Source: Candidatus Cryptobacteroides excrementipullorum (lineage in GTDB: Bacteria > Bacteroidota > Bacteroidia > Bacteroidales > UBA932). Taken from it: a stretch of DNA of 55,842 nt. The stretch spans positions 1 to 55,842 of the forward strand of contig JADILZ010000027.1 in assembly GCA_017695065.1 (NCBI GenBank), given 5' to 3'. Below the pieces are notes generated by a model, which saw nothing but the letters and a program-made list of their open reading frames with translations, did not search any database and was not told where the DNA came from. A program made the translations under genes and the position numbers. Positions 9,240-16,812 of the stretch are shown one piece after another (the first letter of the stretch is position 1; every line of letters begins with the position of its first letter).

Positions 9240-10025
9240 ATGTTGAAAATATCCATCATCACCGCTACCTACAATAGCGGCAAGACCCTTTGTGACACTA
9301 TTGAAAGTGTTCTGAATCAGACATACTGTGATTTTGAGCATCTTATAATAGATGGCGGATCAAAAGACAATACATTGGAAATCATCAAGGAGTATGAACC
9401 GAAGTATAACGGCAGGCTACGATGGATAAGCGAGCCGGACAGAGGCCTTTATGACGCGATGAACAAGGGCATCGGAATGGCATCCGGAGATGTGGTCGGG
9501 ATTCTGAACAGTGATGACTTTTATACCTCAGATAAAATATTGGAAATTCTTTCATCAGCACTTGAGAAATCAGGTGCTGATGCTGTATATGGGGATGTGC
9601 ATTTTGTCAATGACGATAATTTGGATAAATGTGTGCGGTACTATTCGTCCAAAGGATTCAGAAGGTGGAAGATGAGATTGGGGTGGATGCCTGCGCATCC
9701 TTCGTTCTACTGCATGAGGTCTGTGTACGAAAAATATGGGACTTTTGATACGGATTTTAAGATAGGCGCCGACTTTGAAAATCTGCTCAGACTCATATTC
9801 GTGAACAGGATAAAGACGGTGTATGTTCCAGTCGATTGTGTCACGATGAGAATAGGCGGCGCTTCCACGCAGGGACTAAAGAGTCACAGGCAGATATTGT
9901 CAGACCATCTGAGGGCATATAAGAAAAACAGGGTCAAGTCAAACATATTCCTGGAAAGTATAAGATATCTGGAAAAGGTTGGAGAGTTGGTATCTCAAAA
10001 ACTATATAACATAAAACGTACTTAA
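9240..10025 (+). CDS. Glycosyltransferase family 2 (WcaA/WcaE-like)
   Basis: This 261-residue GT2 enzyme has ISIITATYNSGKTLCDTI, IIDGGSKDNT, EPDRGLYDAMNKG and the metal-binding LNSDDFY. DRGLYDAMNKG and the GWMPAHPSFYC segment are characteristic of the subgroup that includes colanic-acid transferases. It is the last transferase before gmd and sits 11 bp upstream of it. That suggests, but does not prove, that it uses GDP-fucose or a related GDP-sugar. Its composition is intermediate between the AT-rich cassette and the GC-richer gmd. Confidence 0.9.
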   Translation: MLKISIITATYNSGKTLCDTIESVLNQTYCDFEHLIIDGGSKDNTLEIIKEYEPKYNGRLRWISEPDRGLYDAMNKGIGMASGDVVGILNSDDFYTSDKILEILSSALEKSGADAVYGDVHFVNDDNLDKCVRYYSSKGFRRWKMRLGWMPAHPSFYCMRSVYEKYGTFDTDFKIGADFENLLRLIFVNRIKTVYVPVDCVTMRIGGASTQGLKSHRQILSDHLRAYKKNRVKSNIFLESIRYLEKVGELVSQKLYNIKRT

Positions 10026-10036
10026 ACAAATAAGAC

Positions 10037-11140
10037 ATGAAAACAGCGTTAATCACGGGTGTCACCGGCCAGGACGGATCGTTCCTGGCCGAGTTTCTGT
10101 TGGAGAAGGGGTATGATGTCCACGGGACGATAAGGCGTTCGTCGGTGGACTACAGGGAGCGGATAGCGCATCTGGAGGGGCGTCCGCATTTCCATCTGCA
10201 CTATGCTGACCTGGGGGACTCGATGAGCATCATCCAGGTGGTCGGGAAGGTCCGTCCGGACGAGATATACAACCTTGCGGCGCAGAGTCATGTGCAGGTG
10301 AGCTTCGACTCTCCGGAGTTCACGGCCGACGTGGATGCTACGGGGGTTTTGAGGGTCCTCGAGGCTGTCCGGCAGTGCGGTCTGGCAGAAACCTGCCGCA
10401 TTTATCAGGCATCAACGTCAGAGCTTTACGGAAAAGTGAGGGAAGTCCCTCAGAACGAGAACACGCCGTTCCATCCGTACAGCCCGTATGCGGTGGCGAA
10501 ACTTTACGGGTACTGGATAGTGAAGGAGTACCGGGAGGCTTATAACATGTTCTGTTGTTCGGGGATACTTTTCAACCACGAGAGCGAGCGCAGGGGCGAG
10601 ACGTTCGTGACGAGGAAGATCACGCTTGCTGCGGCGAGGATAGCGCAGGGGAAGCAGGAGAAGCTGTACCTGGGGAACCTTTCGTCGCTTCGTGACTGGG
10701 GCTATGCGAAGGACTATGTGGAGTGTATGTGGCTGATCCTTCAGCATGAGCGTCCGGAGGACTTCGTGATAGCGACCGGAGTGCAGCACTCGGTGCGGGA
10801 GTTCTGCCATCTGGCGTTCAGGTATGCGGGGATTGATCTGGCGTTCCAGGGCGAAGGGGAAAACGAGAAGGGAGTCTGTGTGTCCGGACCGGAGCATCTT
10901 GTGGGGAAGACCCTTGTGGAGGTGAGTCCGGACTTCTACCGTCCGACAGATGTGGTGAACCTGTGGGGTGACCCAACGAAGGCGAAGGCCGAGCTGGGCT
11001 GGGACCCTGGGAAGACGAGCTTCGAGGAGCTTGTGCGGATCATGGTCGAGGCGGACATGGCGAAGGTGGCGGTGGAGCGAGCCGGAGATCATGTTAGGAC
11101 CAACCTTGCGGAGTATCTTGAGAAGGGAATAGTGAAATAG
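10037..11140 (+). CDS. gmd: GDP-mannose 4,6-dehydratase
   Basis: This 367-residue extended SDR has the NADP motif [19 protein letters not shown], the Gmd-specific IRRSS and YNLAAQSHV segments, and the catalytic [10 protein letters not shown]. It converts GDP-mannose to GDP-4-keto-6-deoxymannose, the first step to GDP-L-fucose. It is followed after 8 bp by fcl. GDP-mannose supply probably involves manC at 22508. Its GC-rich codon use matches the chromosome rather than the AT-rich genes upstream, which suggests it is a conserved shoulder of the locus. Confidence 0.97.
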   Translation: MKTALITGVTGQDGSFLAEFLLEKGYDVHGTIRRSSVDYRERIAHLEGRPHFHLHYADLGDSMSIIQVVGKVRPDEIYNLAAQSHVQVSFDSPEFTADVDATGVLRVLEAVRQCGLAETCRIYQASTSELYGKVREVPQNENTPFHPYSPYAVAKLYGYWIVKEYREAYNMFCCSGILFNHESERRGETFVTRKITLAAARIAQGKQEKLYLGNLSSLRDWGYAKDYVECMWLILQHERPEDFVIATGVQHSVREFCHLAFRYAGIDLAFQGEGENEKGVCVSGPEHLVGKTLVEVSPDFYRPTDVVNLWGDPTKAKAELGWDPGKTSFEELVRIMVEADMAKVAVERAGDHVRTNLAEYLEKGIVK

Positions 11141-11148
11141 TATTCGAC

Positions 11149-12387
11149 ATGTTAGAAAAAGACAGTAAGATATACGTTGCCGGGCACAGGGGACTGGTGG
11201 GTTCGGCGATATGGGATAACCTCCAGCGCAGGGGGTATACGAATCTGGTAGGCCGTACTCACCGTGAACTTGACCTTCTGGACGGGACAGCGGTGCGTGA
11301 TTTTTTTGACAGGGAACGTCCTGATGCCGTGGTTCTTGCAGCGGCGCACGTCGGCGGGATCATGGCGAACCTGCAGTACCGGGCCGACTTCATCTGGGAG
11401 AACCTCCAGATCCAGCAGAACGTGATCGGGGAGAGCTTCCGTCACGGAGTGAGGAAGCTTCTCTTCCTGGGGAGCACATGCATCTACCCGAGGGAGGCTC
11501 CGCAGCCGATGAAGGAGGACTGCCTCATGACCTCTTCTCTGGAATACACCAACGAGCCCTACGCGATAGCGAAGATTGCGGGCCTGAAGATGTGCGAGAG
11601 CTTCAACCTGCAGTACGGCACCGACTACATCGCTGTGATGCCGACGAACCTTTACGGTCCGAATGACAACTTCCACCTGGAGAACAGCCACGTCCTTCCG
11701 GCGATGCTCAGGAAGATATACCTGGCGAAGTGCCTGATGGAAGGAGACTGGTCCGCGGTCCGCAGGGACATCGGACTGAGGCCGGTAAGCGTGTCGGCGG
11801 GGGTTGTGGATAAGACCCCGGCCGAGGCAGCCGCGTCATACACCCGGAGGGGCATGAAAGAGGTCTCCGGCCGGTTCCTGGTGGACGGGGATTCTGCAGA
11901 GGGAGATATCCTCGCAGTCCTGGCGCACTACGGCATCACGCCTGAAGCGGTGACGCTGTGGGGTACCGGGCGTCCGATGCGTGAGTTCCTGTGGAGCGAG
12001 GAGATGGCTGATGCCTCGGTGCATGTGCTTCTGAATGTGGACTTCAGGGATACCTACGACCCGACGGTGAAGAATGCCGACGGCATATCCGAGATCCGCA
12101 ACTGCCATATCAATGTCGGCACCGGGGAGGAAATCAGCATCCGGGAAGTGGCGGAGAAGGTCATGTCCGAGGTCGGATTCCGTGGTGCCCTGCGCTGGGA
12201 CACCACCAAGCCTGACGGCACCCTGAGGAAGCTGACTGATGTCAGCAAGCTGCACAGGCTGGGGTGGCATCACAAGGTCGGCATCGACGAGGGGATACAC
12301 CGTCTTTATGAATGGTACAGGCAGGGCATCTGCATAAATCACCATGTCTTAGGCGATAGCGCAGTCAGTCATTGCCGCGCCCTTTGA
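11149..12387 (+). CDS. fcl: GDP-L-fucose synthase, with internal insertion and extra C-terminal tail
   Basis: This SDR epimerase-reductase turns GDP-4-keto-6-deoxymannose into GDP-L-fucose. Visible motifs are GHRGLVGSA, FLGSTCIYPREAPQPM and the catalytic YAIAK. At 412 residues it is longer than the roughly 320-residue E. coli enzyme. About 75 extra residues sit between MEGDWSAVRRD and VTLWGTGRPMREF; a comparable insertion occurs in Bacteroidota enzymes. After the normal end (LYEWY) there are about 21 unrelated residues. The stop lies inside the convergent regulator gene, so the native stop may have been lost at a rearrangement junction. Confidence 0.95.
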   Translation: MLEKDSKIYVAGHRGLVGSAIWDNLQRRGYTNLVGRTHRELDLLDGTAVRDFFDRERPDAVVLAAAHVGGIMANLQYRADFIWENLQIQQNVIGESFRHGVRKLLFLGSTCIYPREAPQPMKEDCLMTSSLEYTNEPYAIAKIAGLKMCESFNLQYGTDYIAVMPTNLYGPNDNFHLENSHVLPAMLRKIYLAKCLMEGDWSAVRRDIGLRPVSVSAGVVDKTPAEAAASYTRRGMKEVSGRFLVDGDSAEGDILAVLAHYGITPEAVTLWGTGRPMREFLWSEEMADASVHVLLNVDFRDTYDPTVKNADGISEIRNCHINVGTGEEISIREVAEKVMSEVGFRGALRWDTTKPDGTLRKLTDVSKLHRLGWHHKVGIDEGIHRLYEWYRQGICINHHVLGDSAVSHCRAL

Positions 12388-12781
12388 GCATGGAGATCAT
12401 CTCCTCCTTTGCCTTGATGATTTCCTCAAGCAGTCCGGTGCGGTATTTAAGGTCTTCGATAGTCTGTTTAAGCTCCTTTGTCTCCTTTTTATGTTCCTCC
12501 TCTTTATGGCGGAGCTGGCTGATGTATTCACGCCTGACATCATTGAGCCCAGGTTCAAGTCTGTAAGGTACATATCCGAGAACCAGCTCTTCATCTGACA
12601 TGTCCAGAATCTCGGCAAGCTTGTGTATATAGCTGTTTATCAGAACAGTATCACCACATTCTATCCGCCTGTAGGAGTTTCGTGTAATCCCGAGCCTGTC
12701 AGCGACATCTTTCTGTGTCATGCGAAGTTTCTTCCTCGCAATAATGATGTTCTTTTTAATAGATTCGTCGTCCATTTTCAA
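12365..12781 (-). CDS. XRE-family helix-turn-helix regulator with coiled-coil tail
   Basis: This is a 138-residue DNA-binding protein. Residues 8-65 form an HTH_3 domain (ARKKLRMTQKDVADRLGIT, then RRIECG). From about residue 85 the sequence is highly charged and heptad-like and probably forms a dimerising coiled coil. A second Met (12775) is an alternative start. The 3' end overlaps the fcl tail convergently by 23 bp. A TAATTTTG -7 box lies just upstream. It may control the polysaccharide locus or may be cargo of the decayed mobile element beside it. Confidence 0.85.
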   Translation of the reverse strand: MKMDDESIKKNIIIARKKLRMTQKDVADRLGITRNSYRRIECGDTVLINSYIHKLAEILDMSDEELVLGYVPYRLEPGLNDVRREYISQLRHKEEEHKKETKELKQTIEDLKYRTGLLEEIIKAKEEMISMLKGRGND

Positions 12782-12800
12782 GTTTGTTTTGTTGTTACTA

Positions 12801-12808
12801 CAAAATTA
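12801..12808 (-). promoter_or_regulatory. Candidate sigma-ABfr -7 box for the XRE regulator
   Basis: On the minus strand this reads TAATTTTG, matching TAnnTTTG. It is 20 bp upstream of the start codon at 12781. No good TTTG -33 element is seen. Confidence 0.4.
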
Positions 12809-12847
12809 TAATATATTGTCCTAAGTGATACCATATGTAACAATAAT

Positions 12848-13018
12848 TTATTCCATTGCCTTGAACATCTTGTCGATACATCTTTTTTTCTGCTCCATTC
12901 CCGGGTGGACATACAGGTTGAGAGTGGTACGGATGTCCGAATGCCCGAGAATTACGCTTACAGTTTTATAGTCGCAGTCGCTTTCTATGCATCTCGTCGC
13001 GAAGCTGTGCCTGAACTA
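12848..13018 (-). pseudogene. Tyrosine recombinase (integrase) C-terminal remnant
   Basis: The minus strand encodes 55 residues that match the C-terminal catalytic part of a phage-type integrase. They include HSFATR (the HxxR pair), VILGHSDIRTT (the LGH motif) and the nucleophile tyrosine in LNLYVH. An in-frame TAG (13016-13018) directly precedes the fragment. No arm-binding, core-binding or first catalytic arginine region is found upstream. It is therefore a decayed remnant, not a gene. It suggests that a mobile element once sat at this end of the polysaccharide locus. Confidence 0.85.
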
Positions 13019-13140
13019 GGGCTGTCATCAGGACGGGACATGGCGGGATGTTATGTCGAATTGTAGCCGATTTTGAAGAATGTGTTGTAATTTTCCCTAA
13101 ATTGGCGCAATACAATTATAAAATATTAAAACCTACGGTT

Positions 13141-14517
13141 ATGGAACTTCCTTTTGCAGAATCCTACAGGATCAAGATGGTGGAGAATCTTCACAAGTCC
13201 ACCCGCACAGAACGTGAAAGATGGATAGCTGAAGCCAAGTACAATCTTTTCAATCTCAGAAGCGACCATGTCTATATCGACATGCTCACGGATTCCGGGA
13301 CGGGGGCTATGAGCGACAGGCAGTGGGCTGCGGTCATGGAGGGTGATGAAAGCTATGCCGGCGCATCGTCGTTTTACAGGCTCAAAGAATCAATAGCGGA
13401 CATAACCGGGCTGCAGTATGTGCTTCCTACGCACCAGGGGCGTGCGGCGGAGAACGTGCTTTTTTCTGCCATTGTCAAGGAAGGTGACTATCTTCCGGGC
13501 AATTCCCATTTCGACACCACTAAAGGACATATAGAGTTCCGCAAGGCTCATGCGGTGGACTGCACGATAGACGAAGCGTCTGACACCGAGCTGGAAATCC
13601 CGTTCAAAGGCAACATGGACCTGGGCAAGCTGGAAGATGTGCTGAAGTCGCATCCGGCCGAGAAGATACCGGCTATTGTACTGACTGTCACCAACAATAC
13701 AGCCGGGGGACAGCCGGTTTCCATGGAGAATATACGTGGTGTGTCCGCCCTTGCAAGGAAATACGGTGTGAAACTCCTTATAGATTCTGCCAGGTTTGCA
13801 GAGAACGCCTATTTCATAAAAATGCGTGAACCAGGGTATAAGGACAAGAGCATAAAGGAGATAGCCAGGGAGATTTTCTCCTATGCCGACTATATGACGA
13901 TGTCAGCCAAGAAGGACGGGATCGTGAATATCGGCGGATTCCTTGCGTTCAGGGATGAGAAAGACATGCAGAAGTGCCAGATGTTCAGCATCATGTACGA
14001 AGGCTTCCTCACTTACGGCGGAATGGCCGGACGCGACATGAACGCCTTGGCGCAAGGGCTTCAGGAAAGTACGGACTTTGATTACCTGGATACGCGTATC
14101 CGTCAGGTGGCTTACCTGGCATCAAGGCTTGACGAGTATGGAATCCCGTATCAGAGACCGGCAGGAGGTCATGCTATCTTCGTGGATGCCAAGAAGATAC
14201 TGTCAAATGTCCCGAAGGAGGAGTTCCAGGCCCAGACTTTGGCCATCGAGCTTTACCTCGAGGGCGGGATCCGCGGAGTGGAGATAGGCGCCCTGCTTGC
14301 AGACCGGGATCCGGAGACTCATCAGAACCGTTATCCTCGACTGGAGCTACTGCGTCTTGCCATCGCCCGCAGGGTATATACAAACAACCACATGGATTAT
14401 GTGGCCGCTGCACTTAAAAATGTCTTTGACCGTCGCGAATCCATATGTCACGGATACAGGATAACCAAGGAACTTCCTATCATGAGGCATTTTACAGTGG
14501 AGTTGGAGAAGGCCTGA
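13141..14517 (+). CDS. tnaA: Tryptophanase (tryptophan indole-lyase)
   Basis: This PLP enzyme splits tryptophan into indole, pyruvate and ammonia in the cytoplasm. Motifs are DMLTDSGTGAMSDRQWAA, PTHQGRAAEN, the substrate-loop DSARFAENAYFIK and the PLP-lysine segment MSAKKDG. DSARF and GVEIG are tryptophanase-like; tyrosine phenol-lyase has DATR and an arginine in MERG. The frame is open from 13048, but the family N-terminus MELPFAESYRIKM starts at 13141, giving 458 residues, so that ATG is chosen. No TnaC-like leader is evident. It stands just after the integrase remnant. Confidence 0.93.
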   Translation: MELPFAESYRIKMVENLHKSTRTERERWIAEAKYNLFNLRSDHVYIDMLTDSGTGAMSDRQWAAVMEGDESYAGASSFYRLKESIADITGLQYVLPTHQGRAAENVLFSAIVKEGDYLPGNSHFDTTKGHIEFRKAHAVDCTIDEASDTELEIPFKGNMDLGKLEDVLKSHPAEKIPAIVLTVTNNTAGGQPVSMENIRGVSALARKYGVKLLIDSARFAENAYFIKMREPGYKDKSIKEIAREIFSYADYMTMSAKKDGIVNIGGFLAFRDEKDMQKCQMFSIMYEGFLTYGGMAGRDMNALAQGLQESTDFDYLDTRIRQVAYLASRLDEYGIPYQRPAGGHAIFVDAKKILSNVPKEEFQAQTLAIELYLEGGIRGVEIGALLADRDPETHQNRYPRLELLRLAIARRVYTNNHMDYVAAALKNVFDRRESICHGYRITKELPIMRHFTVELEKA

Positions 14518-14533
14518 GATAAACAGTTTCGCA

Positions 14534-14864
14534 ATGAGAAGTGGAAACGGGAAACAGAGCAACGACAACAAAGACAGCAAGGACTCTCAGGAGACTGTCA
14601 CGGATGAGGTGAAGACCGAGTTGACTTACAGCTTTTCCGTTTCAGAAGATCTGATCCGCTTCGCTGACCTTGTTGTGGATTATGTGGATGAGTCTGGGGA
14701 GAGCAGACAGACAGTCATGGAGTCCAATTCTTGGGAAATGAAGTGCCACTTCCCATAACATCGAGAACAAGAATGAAAGTCTGCCATTCAAAGGAGCGAG
14801 CGTGATAGAGCATCTGAAGAAAAAGAAGAATCCGATACATTCATGGACCATCAATGTTGAGTAA
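14534..14864 (+). pseudogene. Small hypothetical gene, apparently frameshifted
   Basis: From ATG 14534 a 74-residue frame runs to 14758 with a sensible protein (ELTYSFSVSEDLIRFADLV). It then ends abruptly after SWEMKCHFP. In the +1 frame, sense coding continues without a stop to TAA at 14862-14864 (NIENKNESLPFKGASVIEHL). A single-base change near 14750 would join them into a protein of about 109 residues. I do not recognise the family. It begins 16 bp after tnaA and may be in its operon. A real short protein ending at 14758 is the alternative. Confidence 0.45.
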
Positions 14865-14906
14865 GCTTCCTTGGCCGTAAGCATCCGACCAGGCACATAT
14901 TGACAG

Positions 14907-14951
14907 AATAGCCGCCACCATCAGGATAAATGCCCGATAGTGGCGGCTATT
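14907..14951. repeat. Perfect 12-bp inverted repeat
   Basis: AATAGCCGCCAC (14907-14918) is exactly inverted at 14940-14951, with a 21-nt loop. There is no T-run on either side, so it is not a classical intrinsic terminator. It could still end tnaA-operon transcripts or bind a protein. Confidence 0.5.
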
Positions 14952-15066
14952 GGTAGGCAGTAGTGTGCGGCTCAACTGTCAGGTAAAATGTCATGCGTGA
15001 CGGAAGCCTTCATCTTGGCGATATGCTTTTCCACCGCTTTTGGTGTTTTGATATTGAAAATGATTG

Positions 15067-15074
15067 TAAATTTG
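15067..15074 (+). promoter_or_regulatory. Candidate -7 box for the HEAT-like protein gene
   Basis: TAAATTTG matches TAnnTTTG. Initiation would be near 15081, 17 nt before the ATG at 15098. This argues against the upstream ATG at 14993. TTTG elements upstream are not at the ideal spacing. Confidence 0.4.
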
Positions 15075-15097
15075 GCTTTGTAAAGATAGAGAAAACC

Positions 15098-16510
15098 ATG
15101 AAAAAGAACAGGAAAAATACAGAATTTAGCGAGACCATTTACCTCAGGCAGCGCGTGAGAAAGCTACCTGTCGGGAAATGCTATCTCAGCAAGGGTTGGG
15201 AAAAAAGTGGAGAGGCAGTCGCAATAGTCACCAGATGCCATCCCAAGGGGACTTTTACAGTCGGTATATTTTTAATAGATACATTCTGCATAGGGATAAG
15301 GGATTCGTTTTACAGGTTCAACATCGGATCCAGTGAGTTGGATAGACAGATAAAAAAAATCTCCAGTGATGTAATCATCGAAGAGTCTGATTATGTGACT
15401 GTCCACAATCTCATATATGGGGCCATAGAGTTTGCGGAAGAAGCCGGAATACTGCCGGACAAGAGTTATGCAATGACACAATACATACTCTCTCCCGATA
15501 CTGAAGATATCCCTCTCATGCAGTTCGATTTCGGAAAAGACGGCAGACATTTCCTCATAGCCAACAGCGTGGCGGAACTTAATCTCTACCTGCCGAAGCT
15601 GAAAAAGAATCTCGGAAACGAATTTGACTATATCTGCAATGACATTGACAATCTTCTTGATAATTTTCCAGTGAATCATCAGAGTTATCCTTTGGAGGAT
15701 TACACATATATGCCTTCTCATGGATATCCGTCATCTATAAGCCCTATGCATCCGGAACTCCTGTCTCTGCTCTCTGATGAAAGATATGAATTCGGCTTCC
15801 CTGACGACATCCTTGACAGGATACTGGACATACCTCATACTGAATTACGGCAGGACATAGAGCAGATGGCTCTGTTCAGGACCGGGACAGCTCTCGCCGA
15901 AATGTCAGCCGGGGAGGACATCTGCTCATCTTTCCTTACGCACTGCATGTTCTTACTAGGGGAGATAGGTTCTAAGGAGAGCCTGCCGGTCGTGCTGGAA
16001 GTTCTCAGGCAGGATGAGGAGTTCATGGACTATAATTTCGGGGATGCTGCCAACGAAATATTTGTACCTACCTTGTACATTCTGGGCAAAGACAGGCTGG
16101 ATGTCCTTGATGCCTATCTTCATGAGCCAGGGCTATATACTTACGCCAGATGCCTGCTGTTCCCGGCGGTTGCAATGATAATCGAATACCAGCCGGAACG
16201 CCGCCCGGAAGTCATAGAGTGGTTCCGTAAACTACTTGTTTTCTATAGAGAGAATCTCCCGGGAAGGAACTGCTGTGACGGAGTCCTTGTCGCTTTGCTT
16301 GTTTCGACATTGATAGAAATCAACGCCACGGAACTTATTCCCGAAATCAAGGCCGTATATGATACAGGTCTGGTGGACATTATGGCCTGCGGAGACTGTG
16401 CCGATGTCATATATGAGATAAAAAAACCTCAGCTAAATCCTGAATATAAGGATTATCTTCTGGACCTGAAGGAGCGGTATAAATACTACAGCAGGTGGAA
16501 AAGAGATTAA
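15098..16510 (+). CDS. Conserved hypothetical protein with HEAT-like C-terminal half
   Basis: I do not recognise this protein with confidence. From ATG 15098 it has 470 residues, with no signal peptide or membrane segment. The N-terminal part (IYLRQRVRKLPVGKCYLS, then AIVTRCHPKGTFTVGIFLID) looks like a compact alpha/beta domain. The C-terminal 230 residues are paired amphipathic helices resembling HEAT/DUF1186 repeats (LGEIGSKESLPVVLEVLR). The frame opens at 14993, but the 35 extra residues look non-conserved and lie before the candidate promoter. It stands alone between two intergenic hairpins. Confidence 0.8.
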   Translation: MKKNRKNTEFSETIYLRQRVRKLPVGKCYLSKGWEKSGEAVAIVTRCHPKGTFTVGIFLIDTFCIGIRDSFYRFNIGSSELDRQIKKISSDVIIEESDYVTVHNLIYGAIEFAEEAGILPDKSYAMTQYILSPDTEDIPLMQFDFGKDGRHFLIANSVAELNLYLPKLKKNLGNEFDYICNDIDNLLDNFPVNHQSYPLEDYTYMPSHGYPSSISPMHPELLSLLSDERYEFGFPDDILDRILDIPHTELRQDIEQMALFRTGTALAEMSAGEDICSSFLTHCMFLLGEIGSKESLPVVLEVLRQDEEFMDYNFGDAANEIFVPTLYILGKDRLDVLDAYLHEPGLYTYARCLLFPAVAMIIEYQPERRPEVIEWFRKLLVFYRENLPGRNCCDGVLVALLVSTLIEINATELIPEIKAVYDTGLVDIMACGDCADVIYEIKKPQLNPEYKDYLLDLKERYKYYSRWKRD

Positions 16511-16511
16511 G

Positions 16512-16562
16512 GGTCCGGCCATGGAATGACGGCAGGGTGGCTGCCGGATGGCTCCGGACAGC
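16512..16562 (+). terminator. Hairpin after the HEAT-like gene
   Basis: GTCCGGCCAT and ATGGCTCCGGAC pair with one bulge around an inner CGGCAG/CTGCCG hairpin, directly after the stop codon. No T-run follows, so terminator function is only plausible. Confidence 0.4.
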
Positions 16563-16667
16563 TTAAAAAACAGAAAAAACTATAAAAAAGGGAAAATTAA
16601 TTGTAAAAAAGAGAAAAAACGGGCACTCGGGGCATCGGAATACTTGGCGGATTCGCCTGTCATGTTA

Positions 16668-16675
16668 TATCTTTG
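16668..16675 (+). promoter_or_regulatory. Candidate -7 box for the small RNA at 16682
   Basis: TATCTTTG fits TAnnTTTG exactly, with a TTGG about 22 bp upstream. It points into a gene-free stretch; the next gene downstream is on the other strand. Confidence 0.5.
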
Positions 16676-16681
16676 CAGCCG

Positions 16682-16785
16682 TTGAGAAACAGAAATGCAG
16701 GAGGGTGCCGGTTGAAGGTCGGTGATGTAGAGAAGGTCGTGGAGTAAGAGTAGGGGAGAGCCAGGCATCCCTCCTGTTGTTTTTA
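16682..16785 (+). ncRNA. Candidate small RNA of about 104 nt
   Basis: This region between a -7 box and a terminator-like T-run contains no plausible gene. CAGGAGGGTGCC (16698-16709) pairs with GGCATCCCTCCTG (16764-16776), leaving one bulged base, and TTGTTTTT follows. A transcript starting near 16682 would fold into a long stem closed near both ends with a purine-rich loop. The whole gap 16511-16812 otherwise holds only the hairpin after 16510. Alternative: the stem is just a terminator for the minus-strand gene at 16813-17760. Confidence 0.4.
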
Positions 16786-16812
16786 GAAGCTGTTGAGGCA
16801 GGAAGACGTGCG

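Noticed and set aside
1..12387. Invertible promoter for phase-variable capsule expression
   Set aside because: No pair of inverted repeats flanking a promoter and no serine or full tyrosine invertase was found; the upstream end of the locus is outside the window.
13048..13140. 31-residue N-terminal extension of tryptophanase
   Set aside because: The extension is not like known tryptophanases, which begin at MELPF; part of it lies beside the integrase remnant.
13141..14517. Tyrosine phenol-lyase instead of tryptophanase
   Set aside because: The substrate-site segments are DSARF and GVEIG, as in tryptophanases; the lyase-specific DATR and MERG arginine are missing.
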